Source: an uncultured delta proteobacterium (GTDB lineage Bacteria > Desulfobacterota > Syntrophia > Syntrophales > UBA8958). From it: DNA of 64,000 nucleotides. The translations under genes and the position numbers were made by a program. A model generated the notes under the pieces. That model was not told where the DNA came from. It worked only from the letters and a program-made list of their open reading frames with translations, and searched no databases. This document shows positions 34,092 to 41,704 of this stretch, piece by piece (positions within the stretch are counted from its first letter, which is position 1; the number at the start of each line of letters is the position of its first letter). The stretch is taken from assembly GCA_903885795.1 (NCBI GenBank), contig CAISJV010000065.1:1-64000 (forward strand), read 5' to 3'.

Positions 34092-36230
34092 TCACCTCTT
34101 TTCATTTTTCTCCAGAATGATCCGTATATCCACCGCCCGCACACCCTCTCCCTGTTCGTAAACGACCAGGGGATTAATTTCAATATCCGAAATCCCCTCG
34201 CAATGGCGAAGAATAGCCCCCAAGATGATGATAACATTCACAATGGCGGCTACATCCTTCATTTTTTCTCCCCGCACTCCGAGGAGCAGCGGATAGGAAT
34301 GAAGTTCCTTGATCATACCGATAATATCCTTTGCATTGACGGGAAGGGACCGGAAAGAAACATCTTTCATGACTTCCACATAGATCCCGCCCAGGCCGAT
34401 CATAATTGTCGGCCCGAAGGTCTGATCGATCCTGGCGCCTACAATAAGCTCCGTCCCGGGTTTAACCATTTCCGAAATATCGACCCCGTCAATCAGCGCT
34501 TGAGGAGCATAAGTCTTGCAACTGCGCAGAATGGCGCCGTAGGCATTGACGACCTCGCCGTCATTTTCCAGGTTCAGGGCAATCCCACCGGCATCACTCT
34601 TGTGGATGATGTCCTTGGAAACAACTTTCATAACCACAGGATAACCGATGGTATTGGCCGCCTCAACTGTACTCTTGATGGTCTGGGCCTGGATACTTCT
34701 CGGAATGGGAATGCCAGCCAGGTTCATGATTTTCTGGGCCTCATGAGCCAGCAGGAAGAACCGCCCCTTATTTCTTGCAGTGGACACAACAGCCGCAATG
34801 GCCGTGATAGAAGGCACATCCGGTGCGGCATCAATAACTTCGTCTACAGGACTATCCAGATATTCTTTATATCGATACATCGCTCCCAGGGAGGAAGCCG
34901 TTTCATAAACATCATCGGAAACGGGAATACCTCTTTTCTTCGCGGAAACCACGTAATCTGCCGTCTGTTGACCACCGAAAAGAGAAAATACAATGAGTTT
35001 TCCTCGGCTCTTGTATTTAAGGAAATTCTTTTCAATGATGTTTCCAAGGTCCACGGAAGGTGAGAGCGCCGATTCGCAGTAGATGCCGAAAACCGTATGA
35101 ATGTTGTCCTCGGCCAGGGCCGCATCAAATGCTTTGGTGTAATCGACAGCTGTCGCCTGACCGGTAATATCAATCGGATTCTTGGTAGATCCGAATGCAG
35201 GAATGACAGAGGAAAAAATACTTTTCAGGTTTTGAGGATCGTCATAAAGACTGACGCCATATTTCTCACAGGCGTCCGCTGCCATCACGCCGGCCCCTCC
35301 GCCATTGGTAATGATAACCGTGTTTCCTCCTTTGGGGAGCGGGTTGCCCGCCAGGATCATCGCCCAGTTAAAAGCCTCTTTTGTGCTTTCCGCACGGAGC
35401 GCACCGCACTGGCGGATCACATCGTCAAAAACCTTGTCCGAACCGGCCAGCGAACCGGTATGGGACGCGGCTGCCCTGGCGCCTTTCTCGGAACGGCCTG
35501 ACTTGATCACCACCACCGGCTTTTTCCGGGCGGCATTTCTGACGGCCTGGATGAATTTCTCGCCATCCCGCACGCCTTCTATGTACATGAGGATGACATG
35601 TGTTGTCTCATGATCGCAAAGATAGGTCAGAAGATCGGACTCATCAATGTCCGACTTGTTTCCGACGGAAACAATGGCAGATAAGCCAATATTTTCAACG
35701 GAAGCCTGACCGACCAAGGTCAGCCCGAGGGCGCCGCTCTGGGTGATCATGGCCAGATTACCCGACGGGATATTGCCGGATACGAACGTGGCGTTCAAAC
35801 TGACCTGTGAGGAATAAACGCCGAACACATTGGGGCCAAGAATCCGCATCCCCCGGGAGCGGGCGTAATCGACGATTCTTTTTTCTTCTTCAAAATTTCC
35901 GACCTCCGAAAAGCCGGAGGTAATGATGATGCAGTGCTTGACACCCCGGTCTGCGCATTGGCTGATGGCGCCAAAGACATGCTTTGCGGGAATCGTGATA
36001 CAGGCTACGTCAATCTCCTCCCCGATATCCAGAATACTGCGGAAGACGGGAATTCCTGCCATGTCACCGCCAGATGGATTGACCGGATAAATTTTTCCTT
36101 TATAACCGCCCGATTGGATATTTTTCAAGACCGCATAACCGATCTTGCTCTTGTCGCTGGATGCTCCCACAATGGCAATGGAACGCGGTTCAAATAGATA
36201 GCGGATGTGACCGTTGTCACTTTTCGTCAT
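34092..36230 (-). CDS. NDP-forming acyl-CoA synthetase (fused subunits)
   Basis: A 712-residue protein. The CoA-binding domain has FEPRSIAIVGASSDKSKIGYAVLKN near residue 12. The ligase-CoA domain has the likely phospho-histidine in ASHTGSLAGS near residue 257 and ITNGGGAGVMAADACEKYG. The C-terminal ATP-grasp domain has GYPVVMKVVSKDIIHKSDAGGIALNL and EINPLVV. It makes acyl-CoA and ADP from acid, CoA and ATP, or the reverse to harvest ATP, a typical trait of fermenters and syntrophs. Acetate is likely, but other short acids are possible. Confidence 0.88.
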   Translation of the reverse strand: MTKSDNGHIRYLFEPRSIAIVGASSDKSKIGYAVLKNIQSGGYKGKIYPVNPSGGDMAGIPVFRSILDIGEEIDVACITIPAKHVFGAISQCADRGVKHCIIITSGFSEVGNFEEEKRIVDYARSRGMRILGPNVFGVYSSQVSLNATFVSGNIPSGNLAMITQSGALGLTLVGQASVENIGLSAIVSVGNKSDIDESDLLTYLCDHETTHVILMYIEGVRDGEKFIQAVRNAARKKPVVVIKSGRSEKGARAAASHTGSLAGSDKVFDDVIRQCGALRAESTKEAFNWAMILAGNPLPKGGNTVIITNGGGAGVMAADACEKYGVSLYDDPQNLKSIFSSVIPAFGSTKNPIDITGQATAVDYTKAFDAALAEDNIHTVFGIYCESALSPSVDLGNIIEKNFLKYKSRGKLIVFSLFGGQQTADYVVSAKKRGIPVSDDVYETASSLGAMYRYKEYLDSPVDEVIDAAPDVPSITAIAAVVSTARNKGRFFLLAHEAQKIMNLAGIPIPRSIQAQTIKSTVEAANTIGYPVVMKVVSKDIIHKSDAGGIALNLENDGEVVNAYGAILRSCKTYAPQALIDGVDISEMVKPGTELIVGARIDQTFGPTIMIGLGGIYVEVMKDVSFRSLPVNAKDIIGMIKELHSYPLLLGVRGEKMKDVAAIVNVIIILGAILRHCEGISDIEINPLVVYEQGEGVRAVDIRIILEKNEKR

Positions 36231-36291
36231 TTTAGCTCATCCTTATGAGAACGGTTATCAATAGAAAGTTCCTTAATGGTGAAAATACTGC

Positions 36292-37749
36292 TCATAATAT
36301 TCGTCTTAGTGATGATACTTTGACAGTATCTTTCCCTGCTGATGGCTGGTTTCGGTCGGCTTTCTCGACTTTTCCCACAGCGTCAAACAGGCAGTCATGG
36401 TCATCCAGGTAGGACGTATCGAAGATTCCACGCTTGAAGTCAGGCTCGTCACAGATTGCTAGGTAGAAGGGAATTGTCGTTTTGGGGCCGACAATGACAA
36501 AGTCGCCTAATGCTCTTTTCAGGTTTGCGACGGCTTCATCCCAGCAAGTCCCCCAGACGGTCATATTGACCAGGAGCGAATCATAAACAGTCGGAATGGC
36601 ATATCCGGCTTTGATGGTACCATCCAGACGAATGCCGGGCCCGGCGGGTGGCCGGTAGATTTCCACTGTCCTGCCCCCGTCGGGCCAAAAATGATTCAGG
36701 GGATCTTCTGCATTAATCCTCACATGGATGGCGCAACCCTTCATGACAACATCTTCCTGCTGCAGATCAAGATGATTTCCCTCAGCAATCTCAATTTGCT
36801 TTTTAATAATGTCAACGCCTACGACCATCTCTGTGACGGAGTGTTCGACCTGAAGCCGCTTATTGAGTTCCATAAACCAAAATTCCTTTGTTTTCAGATC
36901 GTAGAGAAACTCGACGGTACCGGCATTGACGTACCCCACCTGACGAGCCGCCTTGATCGCCGTCCGACACATAGCGCTCATAATATCTACCGGAATGGAT
37001 GATGCCGGGGCAACTTCGAGAAGTTTTTGATGACGCCGTTGAATGGAGCAGTCCCGTGATCCCAGATGAACCACCTTTCCATATGAATCAGCCAGGATCT
37101 GGATCTCGATATGGCGGGGTGCGGCGATGAATTTTTCCGCGTAGATACCATCATGATTAAACGCGAAAAGGACTTCGTGCCTGGCATGATTAAGTTGTGT
37201 CCTCGCCGAGTCGGCTCCTTCCACTTCCCTGATTCCGATGCCGCCACCGCCATCAACGGCTTTCAGAAGGATGGGGTAGCCCACTTTTTCAGCAAAAGCG
37301 AGAATCTCGCGGACGCCATCCTCTCCCGAAGACAGGATACCGGTCCCGGGAACTGTCGCAATTTCCGCTTTTTTCATAATCGTTTTAGTGGCTGCCTTGT
37401 CTCCCAAACGACGCATCACCTGAACGGAAGGGCCAATAAAGATCAGCCCGTTCTTCTCACAGGCTGCTGCAAAATCGGCACACTCGGCCAGGAATCCATA
37501 ACCGGGATGAATAGCGTCAGCTCCCGTTTTGTGGGCCGCCCAGATGATTTTGTCGATATCGAGGTAATCCTTTACGGGACCATCCCCGATCATGACCGCG
37601 GTACCGGCAAGACGGATATAATTCGCCTCGCTGTCCGGCATTTCGTACACAGCAACTGTCTTCATGCCCATGGACTGAGCAGTTTTGATAATGGAGAATG
37701 CAACTTCCCCACGGTTGGCGATCAGCAGTTTTTTAATTTTTTTGTTCAT
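36292..37749 (-). CDS. accC: Biotin carboxylase subunit
   Basis: A 485-residue biotin carboxylase: IKKLLIANRGEVAFSIIKTA at the start, ATP-grasp glycine loop KAVDGGGGIGIREVE, IEIQILADSYGKVVHLGSRDCSIQRRHQKLLE, and MELNKRLQVEHSVTEMVVGVDIIKKQI. The usual length is about 450, so there is a 30-residue C-terminal extension. No biotin carrier or carboxyltransferase gene is nearby, so the partner is encoded elsewhere. It may belong to an acyl-CoA or pyruvate carboxylase. Confidence 0.88.
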   Translation of the reverse strand: MNKKIKKLLIANRGEVAFSIIKTAQSMGMKTVAVYEMPDSEANYIRLAGTAVMIGDGPVKDYLDIDKIIWAAHKTGADAIHPGYGFLAECADFAAACEKNGLIFIGPSVQVMRRLGDKAATKTIMKKAEIATVPGTGILSSGEDGVREILAFAEKVGYPILLKAVDGGGGIGIREVEGADSARTQLNHARHEVLFAFNHDGIYAEKFIAAPRHIEIQILADSYGKVVHLGSRDCSIQRRHQKLLEVAPASSIPVDIMSAMCRTAIKAARQVGYVNAGTVEFLYDLKTKEFWFMELNKRLQVEHSVTEMVVGVDIIKKQIEIAEGNHLDLQQEDVVMKGCAIHVRINAEDPLNHFWPDGGRTVEIYRPPAGPGIRLDGTIKAGYAIPTVYDSLLVNMTVWGTCWDEAVANLKRALGDFVIVGPKTTIPFYLAICDEPDFKRGIFDTSYLDDHDCLFDAVGKVEKADRNQPSAGKDTVKVSSLRRIL

Positions 37750-37791
37750 CTTCAGTTCACCAGCTCATCCCGGTTTATTTCCCGGAAGTAA

Positions 37792-37815
37792 AGGCGCTGC
37801 CGCTGGGCGGCGCCT
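37792..37815 (-). terminator. Short intra-operon hairpin
   Basis: AGGCGC and GCGCCT pair around a GC-rich loop between the permease and biotin carboxylase genes. It may slow transcription or protect mRNA ends; there is only a short T stretch. Confidence 0.35.
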
Positions 37816-37826
37816 CATTTCCCCTC

Positions 37827-39266
37827 TTAGTGAATCGGGGGCACATAGGGGATATACTGGGCAAATAACCAGCACAGGAAAAAGATCAGAGGAACATGGA
37901 CAACCAGTTGGAGGAAGGAATATCCGACGAGATCTCTTGCCTTTACCTGGAGCATCCCCAGCAAAGGAAGCATCCAGAAGGGGTTGATAAGGTTCGGCAG
38001 GGCTTCCGCCGCGTTGTAGATCTGAACCACCCACCCCATATTGACCTGGTGTGCCTGGGCCGCCTGCAGAATGTAAGGGGCTTCAATGATCCACTTGCTT
38101 CCGCCGGAAGGCACGAATACCCCCAGAAGAGCTGAATAAAAGGCCACAAGGAGGGGATAGGTGCCCTGGGTTGTGATGGCGACGAAGAGTTTGGCCAACC
38201 AGTCTGAAATGCCCGTTCCGACGATCATGCCGAAGATGACGGCATAAAAGGGAAACTGGATCAGGACGCCGCCCGTGGCCGGGATGGACTGTGTGACGGC
38301 CCGGAGGAAACGCTTCGGGCGCCAGTGCAGCAGGAGACCCACGACGATGAAGATCAGATTGTAGATGTTCAGATCCAGCGCTGCCATGGCCCCCTGGGGT
38401 GATGTCATGAAGACGTTAATGATGTATCCGCCGAGAATGAGGCACACGACAATCGTCAGGAAAGGACTGTATTCCAGCCATTCTCCCGGTTTTGACCGTT
38501 CTTCAAGGGTCATATCGATGGGTTCGAACTTCAGACCGAAGTCTTCGGCCGTTTTCGCATTTTCCGGCGATGGGCAGGAGAAGTAGGCGATGGCCATCGA
38601 CACGATGATAAGAATAATGGCGGTTACGATGGTTGGCCAGATGAAAAGGGTCTGGGTCAACGGGATCACGCCGCTGATTTCGTACAGTTTGGGCGGGATG
38701 GCCCCTTTGGTCGCCATGAGCAGGGCTGCGGATGAGGATAATCCTAGGGCCCATACGGCTCCCAATCCCAAATATCCGGCCGCACCGGCGGCCCGGTAAT
38801 CCATGCCCTTAATGCGATTAGTCAATTCGCGGACGAGCATCCCGCTGAAGATCAGGCTGAATCCCCAGGAAATCAGCGAGGTCAGCATGGAGAAGCAGGC
38901 CACAAAGGCAACCGCCCCTCTCGGTGTTTTTGGAATGGTGGCCATCTTCTGAATGATGCGGTAGACGGGTGGTGCGGAGGCGACTACAAAACCGCCGATG
39001 ATCACCATGACCATCTGCATCGTGAATGGAACGAGTGTCCAGAAGGCTTTTCCGCCCTGGATGGCTAATTTAACCGGACTTTCTCCGAGGAGAAGGCCGA
39101 AGCAAAAAACGATCAAGATGCCCAGAAGGGCAAAAACCAGCGCATCGGGGAACCACTTTTCACTCCACTCCGCAAGAGTGAGACCCGCGCGCTGCATGAA
39201 TCCACCTTCTACGAGAGCTGATTTGGTAATAGTCCTTTTTGGTTCTTTTATGTCCTGTTCCTTCAT
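37827..39266 (-). CDS. atoE: Short-chain fatty acid transporter (AtoE family)
   Basis: A 479-residue membrane protein with about 12 helices. RAGLTLAEWSEKWFPDALVFALLG, the SLISWGFSLIFSGMLVRE region, the serine-rich LGLSSSAALLMATKG and the C-terminal VPSGGSKWIIEAPYILQAA match the AtoE/TIGR00366 family. It moves short-chain fatty acids such as butyrate across the inner membrane. Its place between CoA transferase and CoA ligase genes fits acid uptake or release. Confidence 0.88.
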   Translation of the reverse strand: MKEQDIKEPKRTITKSALVEGGFMQRAGLTLAEWSEKWFPDALVFALLGILIVFCFGLLLGESPVKLAIQGGKAFWTLVPFTMQMVMVIIGGFVVASAPPVYRIIQKMATIPKTPRGAVAFVACFSMLTSLISWGFSLIFSGMLVRELTNRIKGMDYRAAGAAGYLGLGAVWALGLSSSAALLMATKGAIPPKLYEISGVIPLTQTLFIWPTIVTAIILIIVSMAIAYFSCPSPENAKTAEDFGLKFEPIDMTLEERSKPGEWLEYSPFLTIVVCLILGGYIINVFMTSPQGAMAALDLNIYNLIFIVVGLLLHWRPKRFLRAVTQSIPATGGVLIQFPFYAVIFGMIVGTGISDWLAKLFVAITTQGTYPLLVAFYSALLGVFVPSGGSKWIIEAPYILQAAQAHQVNMGWVVQIYNAAEALPNLINPFWMLPLLGMLQVKARDLVGYSFLQLVVHVPLIFFLCWLFAQYIPYVPPIH

Positions 39267-39320
39267 TTACTGACCCCTTTCTTATTATTCCGGTTTAATA
39301 CATCTTAATAATGATCCTGA

Positions 39321-41210
39321 TTATTCCTTGAAGGCCATCGTCATCTCATAGATACCGGCAATATTATGCTTTACCGTATCGAACCCACCATTCTCAAACA
39401 CGTGAAGCATTGGCTTGTTCTCTGCCAAGACCTCTGCCGTAAATCCCAGGAGCCCCTGTCTCTTGGCAAGGTAAGTCAGATATGCAAGCAGCTCTGTCCC
39501 AATACCTCTTTTATGGTACTCATCCCTTACGGCAAACGCCACTTCTGCGGAATGCTTGCTCTCGTCAATAAAATATCTTCCGACGCCGACGATTTCCTGA
39601 TTATCCTCATTGCCAACCGTGGCAACGATCGCCATTTCTTTGGTGTAATCGATAACGACAAACTCCTGGAGCCGTTCATGGGGCATATCTTTACGAACGG
39701 AAATGAACCGTCGGTACAAACTGTTGTCAGAAAGAGAATAAATAAAATTCTTTAAAAGCGGTTCATCACTGATTTTGATAGGGCGGAAGAATATCTTGAA
39801 ACCAGATTTGGTGGTTTTGTAAGACTCCAGTTCCTCGGGATACCTTCCTTTCTCCCCCGGGATGAACGCCTGATCCTGATAGATCAGACCGGCCTTTTTT
39901 GCTTCTTCGACAAGCCAGGGTCTGAATTTGGGGTGAGCAATGGCAATCAGGTCCATTGCCCGCTCACGAATGCTTTTCCCGTGAATATAGGCAATGCCGT
40001 ACTCTGTTACAACATAGTGGATGTCACCGCGAATCAATGTCGTCCCGGCCCCCTCTTTAAGTGCCGGTGTGATTCTTGAAATACTGTCGCCCACTGCCGT
40101 TGACGGAAGGGCAAGAATGGCCCTGCCGTTTCGGGACAAGAAAGCCCCGCGCATAAAATCGGCTTGACCACCGATCCCGCTGTAAAAAACCTTTCCGATA
40201 GATTCCGCCGTAGCCTGTCCCGAAAGGTCGATTTCCAGGGCACTGTTGATGGCCACCATATTTTCATGCTGGGCAATTACGAGAGGGTTGTTGGTATAGT
40301 CTATGGTCCTGAATTCTATATCCGGATTGTCATGGATAAATTCGTACGTTTCTTCATGTCCCATACAAAATGTCGCTACAGATTTCCCACGGTTGATTGT
40401 TTTCTTTGTATTGTCGATAGCACCTTTTTTCATTAGTTCGACAATACCGTCACTGAAGAGTTCAGTATGCACACCGAGATGTTTTTTCCCGGAAAGGTTT
40501 TCAAGGATGGCGTTGGTAACGGCTCCATATCCGATTTGGATCGTATCGCCGTCCTCGACAAGTCGAGCAATGTTTACCCCGATTTTATTGGTAATTTCCA
40601 GGTTTGACTCCGGGCTGTATTCAAGGAGAGGCTCATCATGAGGTAATAAAAAATCGATATCATCCATGTAAATAAAAGAATCTCCATGGACGCGAGGCAT
40701 ATGATTATTCATCTGGGCAATAACATAAGAGGCGTTTTCAACGGCAGCCTTGACAATGTCCAGACTGACGCCAAGGCTCAAATGGCCATGGCTGTCCGGC
40801 AGGGTCGTTTGAATAAGGGCCACATCGACATTGACGAGGCCCCTGTGAAACAAAGATGGCAACTGGGACAGGAGAATAGGCGTGTAGTCCGCCTGCCCCG
40901 TGTTGATGGCATCCCTCGTTGTATCGCCGATAAAGAAAGAATTATGCCGAAAGTTTTGCTTGAATTTTTTTTCAGTATACGGGGCTACGCCGAGGGTCCT
41001 CACATGAATGATTTCAGCATCGAAAAAGGCATGAGGTTTTGACTCGACATAGCGGATCAATCCCTGAACAAGATATTGCGGCTCCGCACAGGCTGATCCG
41101 ATAAATATCGTATTGCCGCGATGAATATGGCTGAAGATGACATCTTCGGATGCGAACTTCTCGGGATATTTCTCTTTCCAGTATTCCAGTGATTTCATCT
41201 CTAACTTCAT
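39321..41210 (-). CDS. Acetyl-CoA hydrolase/CoA-transferase fused to GNAT acetyltransferase
   Basis: A 629-residue fusion. Residues 1-440 are a CoA transferase of the acetyl-CoA hydrolase/4-hydroxybutyrate CoA-transferase type (IFIGSACAEPQYLVQGLIRYV, GIGGQADFMRGAFLSRNGRAILALPS, VTEYGIAYIHGKSIRERAMDLI). Residues 465-629 are a GNAT domain (VEVAFAVRDEYHKRGIGTELLAYLTYLAKRQGLLGFTAEVL, Q/RxxGxG/A motif). The GNAT part could acetylate enzymes of the pathway. ATG 41210 overlaps the TGA of a 15-codon leader ORF (ATGA). First gene of the six-gene operon. Confidence 0.88.
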   Translation of the reverse strand: MKLEMKSLEYWKEKYPEKFASEDVIFSHIHRGNTIFIGSACAEPQYLVQGLIRYVESKPHAFFDAEIIHVRTLGVAPYTEKKFKQNFRHNSFFIGDTTRDAINTGQADYTPILLSQLPSLFHRGLVNVDVALIQTTLPDSHGHLSLGVSLDIVKAAVENASYVIAQMNNHMPRVHGDSFIYMDDIDFLLPHDEPLLEYSPESNLEITNKIGVNIARLVEDGDTIQIGYGAVTNAILENLSGKKHLGVHTELFSDGIVELMKKGAIDNTKKTINRGKSVATFCMGHEETYEFIHDNPDIEFRTIDYTNNPLVIAQHENMVAINSALEIDLSGQATAESIGKVFYSGIGGQADFMRGAFLSRNGRAILALPSTAVGDSISRITPALKEGAGTTLIRGDIHYVVTEYGIAYIHGKSIRERAMDLIAIAHPKFRPWLVEEAKKAGLIYQDQAFIPGEKGRYPEELESYKTTKSGFKIFFRPIKISDEPLLKNFIYSLSDNSLYRRFISVRKDMPHERLQEFVVIDYTKEMAIVATVGNEDNQEIVGVGRYFIDESKHSAEVAFAVRDEYHKRGIGTELLAYLTYLAKRQGLLGFTAEVLAENKPMLHVFENGGFDTVKHNIAGIYEMTMAFKE

Positions 41211-41254
41211 ATCAATCTCATTCGCAATCTCATTCGCATGATTAAGAGGATCAT
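41207..41254 (-). pseudogene. ABM-derived 15-codon leader ORF, coupled to CoA transferase
   Basis: On the minus strand ATG at 41254 lies 2 nt after the predicted transcription start and encodes MILLIMRMRLRMRLI. The first eight residues follow the ABM gene start. The TGA overlaps the CoA-transferase ATG. There is no good Shine-Dalgarno before 41210, so coupling from this ORF is a reasonable mode of initiation. Confidence 0.55.
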
Positions 41255-41266
41255 GAAATCAGTGAT

Positions 41267-41282
41267 AGCAAATGACCTGCCA
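41267..41282 (-). promoter_or_regulatory. Sigma-54 promoter, leftward (acyl-CoA operon)
   Basis: On the minus strand TGGCAGGTCATTTGCT, with GG and GC ten bases apart. It lies 133 bp from the CCTCAA that begins at 41415 on the same strand. Predicted start about 41256. Confidence 0.86.
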
Positions 41283-41375
41283 ATAGCCGAAGGAAGATAA
41301 TAATTATAAATTCACCATATAATAACAGGCTGTTAGGCAAAAAAGAGGAAGCTGCAGAGAAGTATGAAAGGAATC

Positions 41376-41421
41376 GTTTGGCCTCAACATTTGGTGGAAC
41401 CTCAGCATATTGAGGCCAAAC
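41376..41421. promoter_or_regulatory. Shared bidirectional operator (cassette I)
   Basis: GTTTGGCCTCAACAT at the left end and ATATTGAGGCCAAAC at the right end form a long inverted repeat around TTTGGTGGAACCTCAGC. Read leftward it has the full cassette layout (palindrome CCTCAATATGCTGAGG, TTCCACCA spacer, third half-site). Read rightward the outer half-sites are in the same places but the internal order is inverted. Both promoters lie 133 bp from the outer CCTCAA. Confidence 0.85.
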
Positions 41422-41514
41422 AAATCATTGCATGCTTTCCCGCTTTCTCCTCTTGCTTATTTAAAATGCTGTTATTAAACAAAGAATCCAAATATTGGTT
41501 TTTCCTGCGGCTAT

Positions 41515-41530
41515 TGGCAGACCATTTGCT
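41515..41530 (+). promoter_or_regulatory. Sigma-54 promoter, rightward (glucan synthase)
   Basis: TGGCAGACCATTTGCT with correct GG-N10-GC spacing, 133 bp from the CCTCAA at 41382. A TTATTAAACAAAGAATCC block lies near 41472, as in the other cassettes. Predicted start about 41541. Confidence 0.85.
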
Positions 41531-41542
41531 ACTACCGCTTTC

Positions 41543-41680
41543 ATGACCCGTTTAATTATACGAATCAAGGTCCTTTCCGAGAGGTGCATGGAGTCGTCTC
41601 AGGCGCTTCTTTCACTCTTCGGTTTGATAGCGGGAGTCCAAGACGCTACCATATTCGCACAACCGTTTATTTACACTTAG
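41543..41680 (+). pseudogene. ABM-derived 45-codon ORF
   Basis: ATG 2 nt after the predicted start; MTRLIIRIKVLSERCMES and later LLSLFGLIAG match the ABM gene, then the frame diverges and stops at TAG 41680, 24 bases before the glucan synthase start. It is a decayed ABM 5' half that may be translated as a leader. Confidence 0.6.
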
Positions 41681-41704
41681 CCTGTCAACAAGGAGATATT
41701 CAAT

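Noticed and set aside
34203-35063. 286-codon plus-strand frame opposite the acyl-CoA synthetase
   Set aside because: The minus-strand frame carries all synthetase motifs; the opposite frame has no family-like sequence.
41376-41421. Possible invertible DNA switch
   Set aside because: The long inverted repeat could allow inversion, but no recombinase gene is nearby and both orientations would leave the outer half-sites in place. A shared bidirectional operator explains it more simply.
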